This document shows, one piece after another, positions 17,591 to 25,287 of a DNA stretch of 64,000 nucleotides. The DNA is from Moellerella wisconsensis ATCC 35017. GTDB taxonomy: Bacteria; Pseudomonadota; Gammaproteobacteria; Enterobacterales; Enterobacteriaceae. Both the position numbers and the translations under genes were made by a program. The stretch is taken from NCBI RefSeq assembly GCF_001294465.1, contig NZ_LGAA01000016.1, positions 1 through 64,000 on the forward strand, in the 5' to 3' direction. How positions within the stretch are numbered: position 1 is the stretch's first letter; each line of letters opens with the position of its first letter. A model generated the notes under the pieces. It did no database searches and was not told the origin of the DNA. It saw only the letters and a list, made by a program, of their open reading frames with translations.

Positions 17591-18188
17591 CCAAATTAAT
17601 AAATCACCTTATATTATATTTGATAAAAATAGACGTTATATTCGGCGTGTGTTTTTAGATGATATTCAATATCAGCGTGAAGTTAATGCTCTTTTAGATT
17701 GTTATGATATCCGAGTACAACAGATTATTAGCTTTAATGATATTAAAAAAATAATTATCACTCGTTATTATCGACGATTACAACCATTTACTTTGCTAAA
17801 ATACAGTGAGTTGAATTTTTTTATTGATAGCATAATTCCTATCATGGATATTATTACACATTGTCATTGCAGTGGTTGGTGCCATGGTGATATCAAACCA
17901 GCCAATATTTTATATAACAAGAGATTAAAAAAATATGTATTGATTGATTTTTCCGCTGCGTTACCGTTAGGTTATCCACGTGATCAGTTGAACAACTGGC
18001 AATATACTGAATCTTACGCTTCTATTAACCAGCAACGAGGCGTGAATATGGTTGCTAGTTCTGATGATTGGTATTCATTATGGGTATGGATTAGCACTAT
18101 AAACTTAGATTATTGTAGTAAACGTGAAAAGATAAAAATAATGGCTCTAAAAGATAAATTAATAGAACTTCTTGAATATCCAATTTAA
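17580..18188 (+). CDS. Small Ser/Thr kinase-like protein, T6SS-associated
   Basis: A 202-residue protein with a protein-kinase catalytic loop, HGDIKPANIL, at about 102-111 (Asp104, Lys106 and Asn109 in place). A DFS magnesium-binding motif replaces DFG at 123-125, and a kinase-like SSDDWYSLWVW follows. The N-terminal lobe is cut down: I see no glycine-rich loop, and the usual ATP-anchoring Lys seems replaced by Arg in YIRRVF. QREV may supply the helix-C Glu. It may be a minimal kinase or a pseudokinase that pairs with the FHA protein in threonine-phosphorylation control. No membrane segment and no PppA-type phosphatase nearby. Confidence 0.7.
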   Translation: MINNQINKSPYIIFDKNRRYIRRVFLDDIQYQREVNALLDCYDIRVQQIISFNDIKKIIITRYYRRLQPFTLLKYSELNFFIDSIIPIMDIITHCHCSGWCHGDIKPANILYNKRLKKYVLIDFSAALPLGYPRDQLNNWQYTESYASINQQRGVNMVASSDDWYSLWVWISTINLDYCSKREKIKIMALKDKLIELLEYPI

Positions 18189-18270
18189 TAAAAAACAGAC
18201 TATTTACTTCATATTTTACCTAATAAATCAGATAGCATAATCTTATTATGCAATAACGTGAGGTGAGTTT

Positions 18271-20250
18271 ATGGATGAACTCGAATATAAAGCACGACCA
18301 TTATTTGTGACTATAGATAATCAGCATTATGTTGCAAGTAATATGGAGTGTAATGAGCGGCTATCAGGAACATTGAATATAGTGATTGATGTTGTTTCTA
18401 ATAGTCAGTTAACTATTGAATTACTTGGTAAAGTTATTAATATTTCATTTAATTCAATAGCAGAAAAACGTCATTTCTCGGCCATGATTAATAAAATATC
18501 GTTGACTCATTATCATGAAGAAAAAATGCAATATTTTTATCGTATTTCTGCTTGTGATATTTTAACTTTATTATCTAAAGGGAGTAAACGGCGAGTATTT
18601 CAGCAATTAACGAGTCAACAAATTATTGAAAAGGTAATTGCAGAAAATAACGCTAAACAGAATGTATCTTTTTCGCTTTCAAGCTCGGGGATTCAGCACG
18701 AATATTGTTGCCAATTAGATGAAAGTGATGGTGATTTTATTCATCGTTTACTGGCAGCCGAAGGATGGAATTATTTTCATTCATTAGAGAGTAAATCTGC
18801 GGGATTAATCATTATTGATCAACCGCAGAAACTACCAGCGTTAGCCACGAAAAAATTGGCATATAGTAAGAAAAATAATAAGTTAAATTGTATTAGCGAC
18901 TGGTGCAGTAGTCATGAATTAAGTCATTTTTCTGTCAGTTTCCATGATTATATTGCAGATAAAAATGAAGATTATTTTTCAACAGAAAAATCCAAAGTGT
19001 CCGGAAAGACACAATTAAAACATGAGTTCTATGCGCAAAATAGCCAAAATAAATCGATCGCTAAGAAATATGCACTATCTAAAATGGAAGCAGAGCATAG
19101 AAATCATCATCAATTTAGTGGTGGTTCGTCGGTATTATCATTATCTTCTGGGACGCTATTTTCTTTAGTTAATCATCCGAACAAAGCATCTAATGCCGAT
19201 TATTATATCAGCACGATAACTCATGTTATTGCATGCAGTGAGTCGAGCCAGCAAGTGCAATATCATAATAAGTTTGACTGTTTTCCAACGCATTGTCCTT
19301 ATCATTTACATTATATTCCTAAGCCTGTCTGCCATGGACTACATAGTGCAGAAGTCACCGGCCCCGATAATACTGAAATATATCGTGATAAATTGGGACG
19401 CATCAAGGTCCACTTTCATTGGGATTTTCTACATCATGACCAGAAAAATGAATACAGTTCTTGCTGGTTAAACGTATTACAACCGATCGCTAGTAAAGGA
19501 TTCGGATTGCAATTTTTGCCTCGAGTAGGAGATTCGGTATTAGTACAATTTATTAATGGTGATCCAGATAATCCAGTTGTAGTGGGATCATTTTATAATA
19601 ATAGCTGTCAATTACCCTTTGATTCACCTTCGTGTAGTGGCTTTAAAAGTTTATCTACACCGAATGGAAAATATAATGAAGGTAATGAGCTGAGTTTTGA
19701 AGATAAGAAAGATCATGAATTAATTCGATTATCAGCACAGAAAGATCTACAGATCCTCAGTAAAAATAATTTTAATATTAATATTAAAGGACTACTGAAT
19801 ACTGAAATTGATAAAACAGCCACACTATACAGTAAAGAGCAATTTAATATTAAAAGCGATAAAATATTGCAACTCACCAGCCTCGATAATTTTAATATTG
19901 ATAGCCAAAAATCGATTTCTTTAGCTGCTAAAAAAGATATTCAAATTAATGCTGATAATAATGCTTTGCTAGAAGCAAATGTAATTACGCTGAGCGGAAA
20001 ATCAGAGATTAAATTAAAAGTTGGAGCTAGTCAGATTACGATCTCTCCTTCTGAAATTACTATTGAATCACCACAAATAAAAATTAATGGTAAAGCTAAA
20101 GTCTGTGTGCAATCAGCTATGACAGAGATTAATTCGCAGGCTAAAACTCAATTATCTGGAGCTATTGTTTCTATTAACGGCTCGGCAATGACTGAAGTTA
20201 AAGCGGGAGCAATGGTGCAAATACAAGGTGCAATTACCAAAATTAATTAG
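18271..20250 (+). CDS. vgrG: VgrG, T6SS spike protein (TssI)
   Basis: A 659-residue VgrG. Residues 1-350 form the gp27-like base (CQLDESDGDFIHRLLAAEGWNYFH is the classical block). Residues 360-445 form the OB domain, with GRIKVHFHWD and PRVGDSVLVQFINGDPDNPVVVGSFYN. Residues 500-659 are a gp5-like beta-helix of alternating hydrophobic repeats ending in QIQGAITKIN. There is no C-terminal enzymatic extension, so this spike carries cargo through PAAR or adaptor proteins instead of being a fused toxin. It is separated from the kinase-like gene by 82 bases and may start a second transcript. Confidence 0.95.
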   Translation: MDELEYKARPLFVTIDNQHYVASNMECNERLSGTLNIVIDVVSNSQLTIELLGKVINISFNSIAEKRHFSAMINKISLTHYHEEKMQYFYRISACDILTLLSKGSKRRVFQQLTSQQIIEKVIAENNAKQNVSFSLSSSGIQHEYCCQLDESDGDFIHRLLAAEGWNYFHSLESKSAGLIIIDQPQKLPALATKKLAYSKKNNKLNCISDWCSSHELSHFSVSFHDYIADKNEDYFSTEKSKVSGKTQLKHEFYAQNSQNKSIAKKYALSKMEAEHRNHHQFSGGSSVLSLSSGTLFSLVNHPNKASNADYYISTITHVIACSESSQQVQYHNKFDCFPTHCPYHLHYIPKPVCHGLHSAEVTGPDNTEIYRDKLGRIKVHFHWDFLHHDQKNEYSSCWLNVLQPIASKGFGLQFLPRVGDSVLVQFINGDPDNPVVVGSFYNNSCQLPFDSPSCSGFKSLSTPNGKYNEGNELSFEDKKDHELIRLSAQKDLQILSKNNFNINIKGLLNTEIDKTATLYSKEQFNIKSDKILQLTSLDNFNIDSQKSISLAAKKDIQINADNNALLEANVITLSGKSEIKLKVGASQITISPSEITIESPQIKINGKAKVCVQSAMTEINSQAKTQLSGAIVSINGSAMTEVKAGAMVQIQGAITKIN

Positions 20251-20259
20251 GAGCTCAAT

Positions 20260-20844
20260 ATGGAATTAATAAAAATCCCTTATAAGCAGGTTAATGACAT
20301 CTTAATTAAATTTGCGCCAGATAAGGAATTGTTAGTTATTGCTAAAGAGTATGCAGCGCCATTAGCGTTTATTAATCAGCTAAATACACTAGCTCGTCAT
20401 ACTGATTTAGTGTTGTTTTTGGCCCATGCGTTACCGGTAAGGGAGTCAGTATGGTGGGCATGTTGTTGTAGTCAATTAATTCATTCATGGCAGGATAATG
20501 AACATAAAGCCTTGCAAGCAGCTCAAATGTGGGTGCGCTATGGAGATGAAAAGTGTCGGCAATTAGCCGGTAATGCGGTCACAAGTTCTGGATTGGATAC
20601 GGGGGCTGGATGGGTTGCGCAAGCTGCATTTTGGAGCGGTGGAAGCATGTTGGATAGCACTCAACCGGCGGTAGCTCCTCCGCAATTTTTGTATGCACAA
20701 GCAGTAGCTGGGGCGATTAATTTAATGGTGGCACTGTCTGATAATGAGCAGGAAAGCTCGTTATATTTGCCCGTAATCGAGATTGCGTTAGATATCGCTA
20801 AAGGTGGTAACGGAACCGCCGCTATAGATCAAGGGCGTGTCTAA
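20260..20844 (+). CDS. Unknown T6SS-linked protein between vgrG and PAAR
   Basis: A 194-residue, Ala- and Trp-rich, predicted helical protein without signal peptide or membrane segment. Conspicuous parts are RESVWWACCCSQL (about 66-78), WVRYGDEKCRQLAG and GAGWVAQAAFWSGGSM. It resembles a family of small uncharacterised proteins found between VgrG and PAAR genes (DUF6931 type, from memory; not verified). Position suggests a spike-loading adaptor or chaperone. It starts nine bases after vgrG, and its stop codon shares a base with the PAAR start (TAATG), implying coupled translation. Confidence 0.65.
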   Translation: MELIKIPYKQVNDILIKFAPDKELLVIAKEYAAPLAFINQLNTLARHTDLVLFLAHALPVRESVWWACCCSQLIHSWQDNEHKALQAAQMWVRYGDEKCRQLAGNAVTSSGLDTGAGWVAQAAFWSGGSMLDSTQPAVAPPQFLYAQAVAGAINLMVALSDNEQESSLYLPVIEIALDIAKGGNGTAAIDQGRV

Positions 20845-21140
20845 TGTTACCTGCTGCAAGAATGACCGATATGCATTTGTGCCCAATGGTTACTCCGGCA
20901 CCTGTACCGATACCGCATGTTGGCGGGCCAATATTGCCGCTGCCAGTAACCGTATTGATTGGCTCAATACCGGCGGCAACCGTGGGGCAAATGTGTCTTT
21001 GTGTTGGTGTCCCTGATAGCATCGTAAAAGGCAGTATGACGGTATTAATCAATCAAAAACCGGCTGCAAGGATGGGGGATTTAACCGCACATGGTGGCAC
21101 AATTATTATGGGATTGCCGAGTGTATTAATAGGTGGCTAA
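20844..21140 (+). CDS. PAAR-repeat spike-tip protein
   Basis: A 98-residue PAAR protein: MLPAARMTDMHLCP at the start, IPHVGGPILP, and the repeating PAAR-like units AATVGQMCLCVG and PAARMGDLTAHGGTI. PAAR proteins fold into a metal-binding cone that sharpens the VgrG tip and can carry effectors. This one is PAAR only, with no fused toxin. His and Cys residues suitable for the zinc site are present (for example C13, H24 and the CLC pair). Confidence 0.93.
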   Translation: MLPAARMTDMHLCPMVTPAPVPIPHVGGPILPLPVTVLIGSIPAATVGQMCLCVGVPDSIVKGSMTVLINQKPAARMGDLTAHGGTIIMGLPSVLIGG

Positions 21141-21221
21141 TAGCAAAATAGCGACCCTGTAGTTCATCTAATTATTATAGATATTGAAACGGAATTTTAT
21201 TAACAAAAAAAGGAAAAACAC

Positions 21222-22163
21222 ATGGGTATCGAGTCGATGTTATTAGACCAAGTTAATTCAGATAATGGCCAAAAAGCCTTTGATTACGGTCTTGATTATG
21301 GTTTAGCGAATAAACCTATGCAGTTGCTAGATGAAAAAATGATGCAGTTGGAACGTTCCCAGCTAGTGGAGTCGGTTAAGGCTATGTATTCGACGCATAT
21401 TTCAAAAGCGGTAAGTTCTAAAATGCATTCTATGGTAACTCCTAGCATGGGGCTGCAGCAATTTAGTCAATTAAATTCAGGGGCAACCAGTGGACAAGAT
21501 TTTTTAGATAAAGCGGGCGATTTATATAATGAAGGGCGTAGCGGTTTATTATATCGCATGAAACGTAGTGGCTTAGATAAATTTCGTTCTAAAGTAGTTA
21601 AGGATTTACATAATCGAATTCTAATGCCATTAGACTTTATTCCTGATGGCGGGATCAGTAAAAAAGTCGCCACGATGGCGCATAAAGTTATTATGAAACG
21701 TCAAGGAATGGTCAAAGCACGAAAGAAAAATATGTACACTAAAAATAAAGCTGAAGTGGTGACTAAGTTAGGCGAAAATGAAGCTCAGCGTAAAGCGGCA
21801 AAATGGCAAGCTAAGTGTATCGGTGGAGTTGGCGAAGATTTACAGCGTAACCTATTCAAATTAAAACAAGCTGCTTCGTTATTAAATCAACGAGATACTG
21901 ATTTAAAAAAGAAAAAATCGCGGGTCATGGATGGGATGCAATCTACTGTATCTTCTGCAGATATGATGCAGGTAAAGAATAGTTTGAGTGATTTAAGTAT
22001 GAGTTATCATGAAACTCAACATTATATTGAGAAAGTCACCGCAATGTGTGTGCTACTGGATGCAGCAAGTAATGAAATCAAAGCGCATATGGATAATTTA
22101 AATCAATTATTGGAAACTACCAAGGGTGATATTCTGTCTGAGGGTGATTATTTTTACAAATAA
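21222..22163 (+). CDS. Unknown helical protein at the distal end of the T6SS locus; effector candidate
   Basis: A 313-residue protein I do not recognise. It appears almost wholly alpha-helical, is rich in Met, Lys and Gln, has no signal peptide or membrane segment, and has a strongly basic centre (about 145-180, KRQGMVKARKKNMYTKNK). A likely coiled coil follows at about 195-300. It is the last gene before a terminator, 81 bases after the PAAR gene, with a good AAAGGAAA ribosome site. Such a position is typical of cargo effectors or spike accessory proteins. No adjacent small gene looks like an immunity partner, which argues against a simple antibacterial toxin. Function is not known. Confidence 0.75.
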   Translation: MGIESMLLDQVNSDNGQKAFDYGLDYGLANKPMQLLDEKMMQLERSQLVESVKAMYSTHISKAVSSKMHSMVTPSMGLQQFSQLNSGATSGQDFLDKAGDLYNEGRSGLLYRMKRSGLDKFRSKVVKDLHNRILMPLDFIPDGGISKKVATMAHKVIMKRQGMVKARKKNMYTKNKAEVVTKLGENEAQRKAAKWQAKCIGGVGEDLQRNLFKLKQAASLLNQRDTDLKKKKSRVMDGMQSTVSSADMMQVKNSLSDLSMSYHETQHYIEKVTAMCVLLDAASNEIKAHMDNLNQLLETTKGDILSEGDYFYK

Positions 22164-22237
22164 CCCCTGGAAAATTAATTGGCTAGCGAGTGGCTTAGGT
22201 TATAAAAAATAGATCAAGATAAATAGACTGTACTTTC

Positions 22238-22264
22238 ATACTGGCGGTATCAAACCGCCAGTAT
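22238..22264 (+). terminator. Terminator between the T6SS locus and ung
   Basis: An 11-bp perfect inverted repeat (22238-22248 with 22254-22264, GC-rich core CTGGCGGT) has a 5-base loop. It lies between convergent genes. The following sequence is only moderately T-rich on the plus strand. It probably ends the T6SS transcript. Confidence 0.7.
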
Positions 22265-22301
22265 ATTTATACGACTAATCAAATAGCATCAGTAAATTTA
22301 A

Positions 22302-22988
22302 CTATTCAGTGATAGGTAATTCAGGTTGCCAGTTAATGGGATTTAGCCCTTGTTGCTGTAAAATTTGATTGGTTTGCGAAAAATGTCCACAGCCTAAAAA
22401 TCCACGATAGGCCGAGAGCGGAGAGGGATGCGGAGCCTTAAGGATATGATGTTTATGGCTATCAATGAAGCGGCCTTTCTTTTGGGCATGAGATCCCCAC
22501 AGTAAAAATATTACACCATTGCGTTGCTGATTAATTTCATTAATTATCTTGTCAGTGAAGGTTTCCCAGCCTAAATGCGCATGAGAGTGCGCTTTACCTT
22601 TCTCAACGGTTAGTACCGTGTTTAATAATAAAACACCTTGGCGAGCCCAGCTTTCTAAATAGCCGTGTGTAGGGCGAGTAAAACCGGCAATATCTTTTTC
22701 TAGCTCTTTATACATATTGACCAAAGAGGGGGGCGCGGGTACTCCCGGACGTACAGAAAAAGATAATCCGTGAGCTTGATCTGGCCCATGATAGGGATCT
22801 TGCCCGAGAATAACCACGTTGACATCGTTTAATGCGGTATATTTGAAGGCGTTAAACACATCTTCTGCTGGTGGATAAATTATTTTACCTTGTTGGCGCT
22901 CATTGGCGACAAAAGACAGCGTTTCGATAAAGTAAGCTTGTTGCTGTTCACGGCCGATAATATCGTCCCAAGTCATTTCATTAGACAT
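22302..22988 (-). CDS. ung: Uracil-DNA glycosylase
   Basis: A 228-residue family-1 uracil-DNA glycosylase, which removes uracil from DNA to start base-excision repair. The catalytic motif GQDPYHGP is at about 62-69 (catalytic Asp64, with His67). The DNA-intercalation motif [10 protein letters not shown] is at about 187-196 with the second catalytic His. Length and sequence match E. coli Ung (229 aa). It is convergent with the T6SS locus and divergent from grcA, the same ung-grcA pairing as E. coli. Confidence 0.97.
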   Translation of the reverse strand: MSNEMTWDDIIGREQQQAYFIETLSFVANERQQGKIIYPPAEDVFNAFKYTALNDVNVVILGQDPYHGPDQAHGLSFSVRPGVPAPPSLVNMYKELEKDIAGFTRPTHGYLESWARQGVLLLNTVLTVEKGKAHSHAHLGWETFTDKIINEINQQRNGVIFLLWGSHAQKKGRFIDSHKHHILKAPHPSPLSAYRGFLGCGHFSQTNQILQQQGLNPINWQPELPITE

Positions 22989-23154
22989 ACGTCATCCATT
23001 CTATTGGTATTCTGTCACTAAGCTTACTGTGTCCTGCCACAGAGATAAAGTTGCAGCGTGTTTTGGTTATATTTTTTATTACTTTCTTTATATCTAGCAT
23101 TCAACTTTTTTTGAAAATTTACAATAATTTTCGTAAGAAGCATCAAATGCAATT

Positions 23155-23251
23155 TTGATTTAAATCATGCTCTTGCGCTAGGTCACTAAAGTGATGACGG
23201 GTATTTGTTGATTAATATCAAAGAAAGTAGGGGTTTTAACTGTTATATAAT
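23155..23251 (+). promoter_or_regulatory. grcA promoter with two FNR boxes
   Basis: A perfect FNR box, TTGATTAATATCAA, lies at 23208-23221. A one-mismatch box, TTGATTTAAATCAT, lies at 23155-23168. Their centres are 53 bases apart. A TATAAT at 23246-23251 places the likely transcription start near 23256-23258, so the boxes fall close to -41 and -94. This is the layout known for E. coli yfiD (grcA), with sites at -40.5 and -93.5. It implies strong anaerobic induction. Confidence 0.88.
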
Positions 23252-23337
23252 ATAAAGAAACATTGGTTAGACCAAATATCCAATGAATAATCAAATGAAG
23301 AGATTGATATAAATCTCTAACGAACGTGGAGGTTGGC

Positions 23338-23721
23338 ATGATTACAGGTATTCAAATTACTAAAGCAAATAATGCAGCGTTATTAAACTCATTCTGGTTG
23401 CTGGATGACGAGAAAAACGAAGCACGTTGTATTTGTGCGAAAGAAGGTTACGATGAAGGTCAAGTCGTGGCTAAAAATACACTGGGTGAGTTCGAATATC
23501 GTGAAGTTCCGTTGGAAATGAAACCAACAGTACGCGTTGAAGGTGGTCAGCATCTTAATGTTAACGTTTTAAGCCGTGAAACGTTAGAAGATGCGGTTAA
23601 TAATCCAGAAAAATACCCACAATTAACTATTCGCGTTTCTGGCTATGCTGTGCGTTTTAATTCACTGACTCCTGAACAACAACGTGACGTTATTACACGT
23701 ACTTTCACTGAAAGTCTGTAA
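23338..23721 (+). CDS. grcA: GrcA, autonomous glycyl radical cofactor
   Basis: A 127-residue protein equal in length and nearly equal in sequence to E. coli GrcA (YfiD). The C-terminal glycyl-radical motif is [10 protein letters not shown], with the radical Gly at residue 102. It replaces the oxidatively damaged C-terminal piece of pyruvate formate-lyase, restoring anaerobic pyruvate cleavage. The frame is open four codons further upstream, but GGAGG (23328-23332) is set five bases before the ATG at 23338. It is monocistronic, with two FNR boxes upstream and a strong terminator downstream. Confidence 0.97.
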   Translation: MITGIQITKANNAALLNSFWLLDDEKNEARCICAKEGYDEGQVVAKNTLGEFEYREVPLEMKPTVRVEGGQHLNVNVLSRETLEDAVNNPEKYPQLTIRVSGYAVRFNSLTPEQQRDVITRTFTESL

Positions 23722-23774
23722 TTCAGCATAAATAAATTCTACGCAAGTCGGATAATTAGTACTTAATAATACTG

Positions 23775-23804
23775 CCACCGTTCTTCATTGGACGGTGGTT
23801 TTTT
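23775..23804 (+). terminator. Rho-independent terminator after grcA
   Basis: A 7-bp GC-rich stem, CCACCGT (23775-23781) with ACGGTGG (23792-23798), is followed by six T. Confidence 0.92.
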
Positions 23805-23889
23805 AATGTCTGCTGTTTAAATTTAATATTTACCCGTTAGTAAAAATTCTTTTGGATTAGGCCTGGCGACCTATGAGGAAAGAACCATC

Positions 23890-25200
23890 ATGTATCAATA
23901 TCACACCAATAATTTATCATTACCTATTGAAGATCTGCCTGACGTACTCTCTGATGATGTATTGCGTGACTTTTATCTCCAGCAATCGCAAAGTAGTTGT
24001 CAAATACAGCCATTATTAAGAGGGTTATCCGTAACCGAAATTGATTGGCCTGATGAGTTGGTGGCTGAAGATTTTATTAGCCGATTATCACAACAAAAAG
24101 ATTATAATTTGGCATTACTGGCTCAAGATAGCTATTTGGCTTTTAGTCTAGGATTGCCAAATATTAATAGACTTAATGATGAACAACTTGCATTGCTAGG
24201 GATTAATCAAACGGCACTGTATGATACCAATACTGGCTTCTCTGCTGTTATTTATCGCTACACTGACATGTACATTTTAAGTTTTACTGGCTCAAATGAA
24301 TTAAAAGATCTTTATGCCAATATCCGCCAAGGATTGGGACTATATGAGCCACAATATTATCAAGCGATTGGTTTAGTTAATATATTAACTAAAATTGCAT
24401 CGCATAAATTGATTTGTATTGGTCATTCACTCGGGGGAGGATTAGCTTCTGTCGCGGGACTAGCCGCAAATGCACCGACTATTACTTTTAGCCCTGCGGG
24501 GGTATCACGCCGGATGATTACGGCTATTGGGCTGAAAAGTGAAGATATTATTCGCCGAGTAAATGTAGGTAAACTGCGTTTTTATACGGTTAAACATGAT
24601 TGGTTGGATTATTTTCAGCAAACCTTAGCCATTCCTAAAAGTGTTGGGCTGCGGATCTCTCTGCCTTACAGCCAATCCGAATCGTTACTGGATAGACTGC
24701 GGCCATCAAAAAGAATAGTCCGCTGTTTATTAGCGCATACCATACATAAAATTATTGAGGTAATGTCTTGGTATCAGCCGTGGCAATCGATACTTGGATT
24801 AAAATATGCGTATCAATCGTCAGAGAAGGATGTCACCCCGGCACAGTCGTTCATCCCCGAGGAGATAATTAATGCCAATGAGCCTAGCATGAAATTGTAT
24901 GCAACCTCATTACACCAAGCCGCTTGTTGTGGTAATAGAGCTGATATTCAGCGTTTGTTATCTGCGGGGGCGCGGATTAATGATATTGATATTTATGGAA
25001 AAACAGCTTTGCATTATGCTCTAAATAGTCATGCGTTAAATGTTGCTGCTGATTTATTAGCTCACGGTGCTAATGGATTGATACGGGATGCACAGCAAAT
25101 GACCGGGCACGATATTTTATCTCAGCATATTATTGGAAGTAAGTTATTAAATACAGAAAGCCAGTTATTGCGAGTTAAATTATTACAATTAATGAGCTAA
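23890..25200 (+). CDS. Lipase-like alpha/beta hydrolase with C-terminal ankyrin repeats
   Basis: A 436-residue cytoplasmic-type protein. Residues about 65-290 look like a lipase-class-3 hydrolase: YILSFTGSNELKDLYANIRQG, then the nucleophile elbow GHSLGGG with Ser180. Asp237 or Asp240 (VKHDWLDYF) and His283 or His286 (LLAHTIHKI) are candidates for the rest of the triad. Residues about 338-400 hold roughly two ankyrin repeats (LHQAACCGNRADIQRLLSAG, then GKTALHYALN and ADLLAHGAN). No signal peptide or membrane segment is visible. It stands alone between grcA and srmB, where E. coli has no gene, suggesting acquisition. A secreted or host-directed phospholipase is possible. A clear AGGAAAG site precedes the ATG. 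Confidence 0.75.
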   Translation: MYQYHTNNLSLPIEDLPDVLSDDVLRDFYLQQSQSSCQIQPLLRGLSVTEIDWPDELVAEDFISRLSQQKDYNLALLAQDSYLAFSLGLPNINRLNDEQLALLGINQTALYDTNTGFSAVIYRYTDMYILSFTGSNELKDLYANIRQGLGLYEPQYYQAIGLVNILTKIASHKLICIGHSLGGGLASVAGLAANAPTITFSPAGVSRRMITAIGLKSEDIIRRVNVGKLRFYTVKHDWLDYFQQTLAIPKSVGLRISLPYSQSESLLDRLRPSKRIVRCLLAHTIHKIIEVMSWYQPWQSILGLKYAYQSSEKDVTPAQSFIPEEIINANEPSMKLYATSLHQAACCGNRADIQRLLSAGARINDIDIYGKTALHYALNSHALNVAADLLAHGANGLIRDAQQMTGHDILSQHIIGSKLLNTESQLLRVKLLQLMS

Positions 25201-25229
25201 TTAAATAATGGCGCGGAATATATAAACAT

Positions 25230-25258
25230 AAAAGCCAGTCATTAACTGACTGGCTTTT
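25230..25258. terminator. Bidirectional terminator between the lipase-like gene and srmB
   Basis: A 12-bp perfect inverted repeat, AAAAGCCAGTCA (25230-25241) with TGACTGGCTTTT (25247-25258), has a 5-base loop. The A and T flanks allow use from both strands. It sits between two convergent genes. Confidence 0.88.
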
Positions 25259-25287
25259 CACCGCGACTGTTATCGAGAATGGGCTAA

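Noticed and set aside
20822-21052. Minus-strand frame opposite the PAAR gene, considered as an immunity gene
   Set aside because: It is antisense to well-conserved PAAR motifs and lacks a ribosome site.
2021-22163. T6SS island considered as a prophage tail cluster
   Set aside because: TssJ, TssK, TssL, TssM and FHA genes are specific to T6SS, and no capsid, terminase or integrase genes are present.
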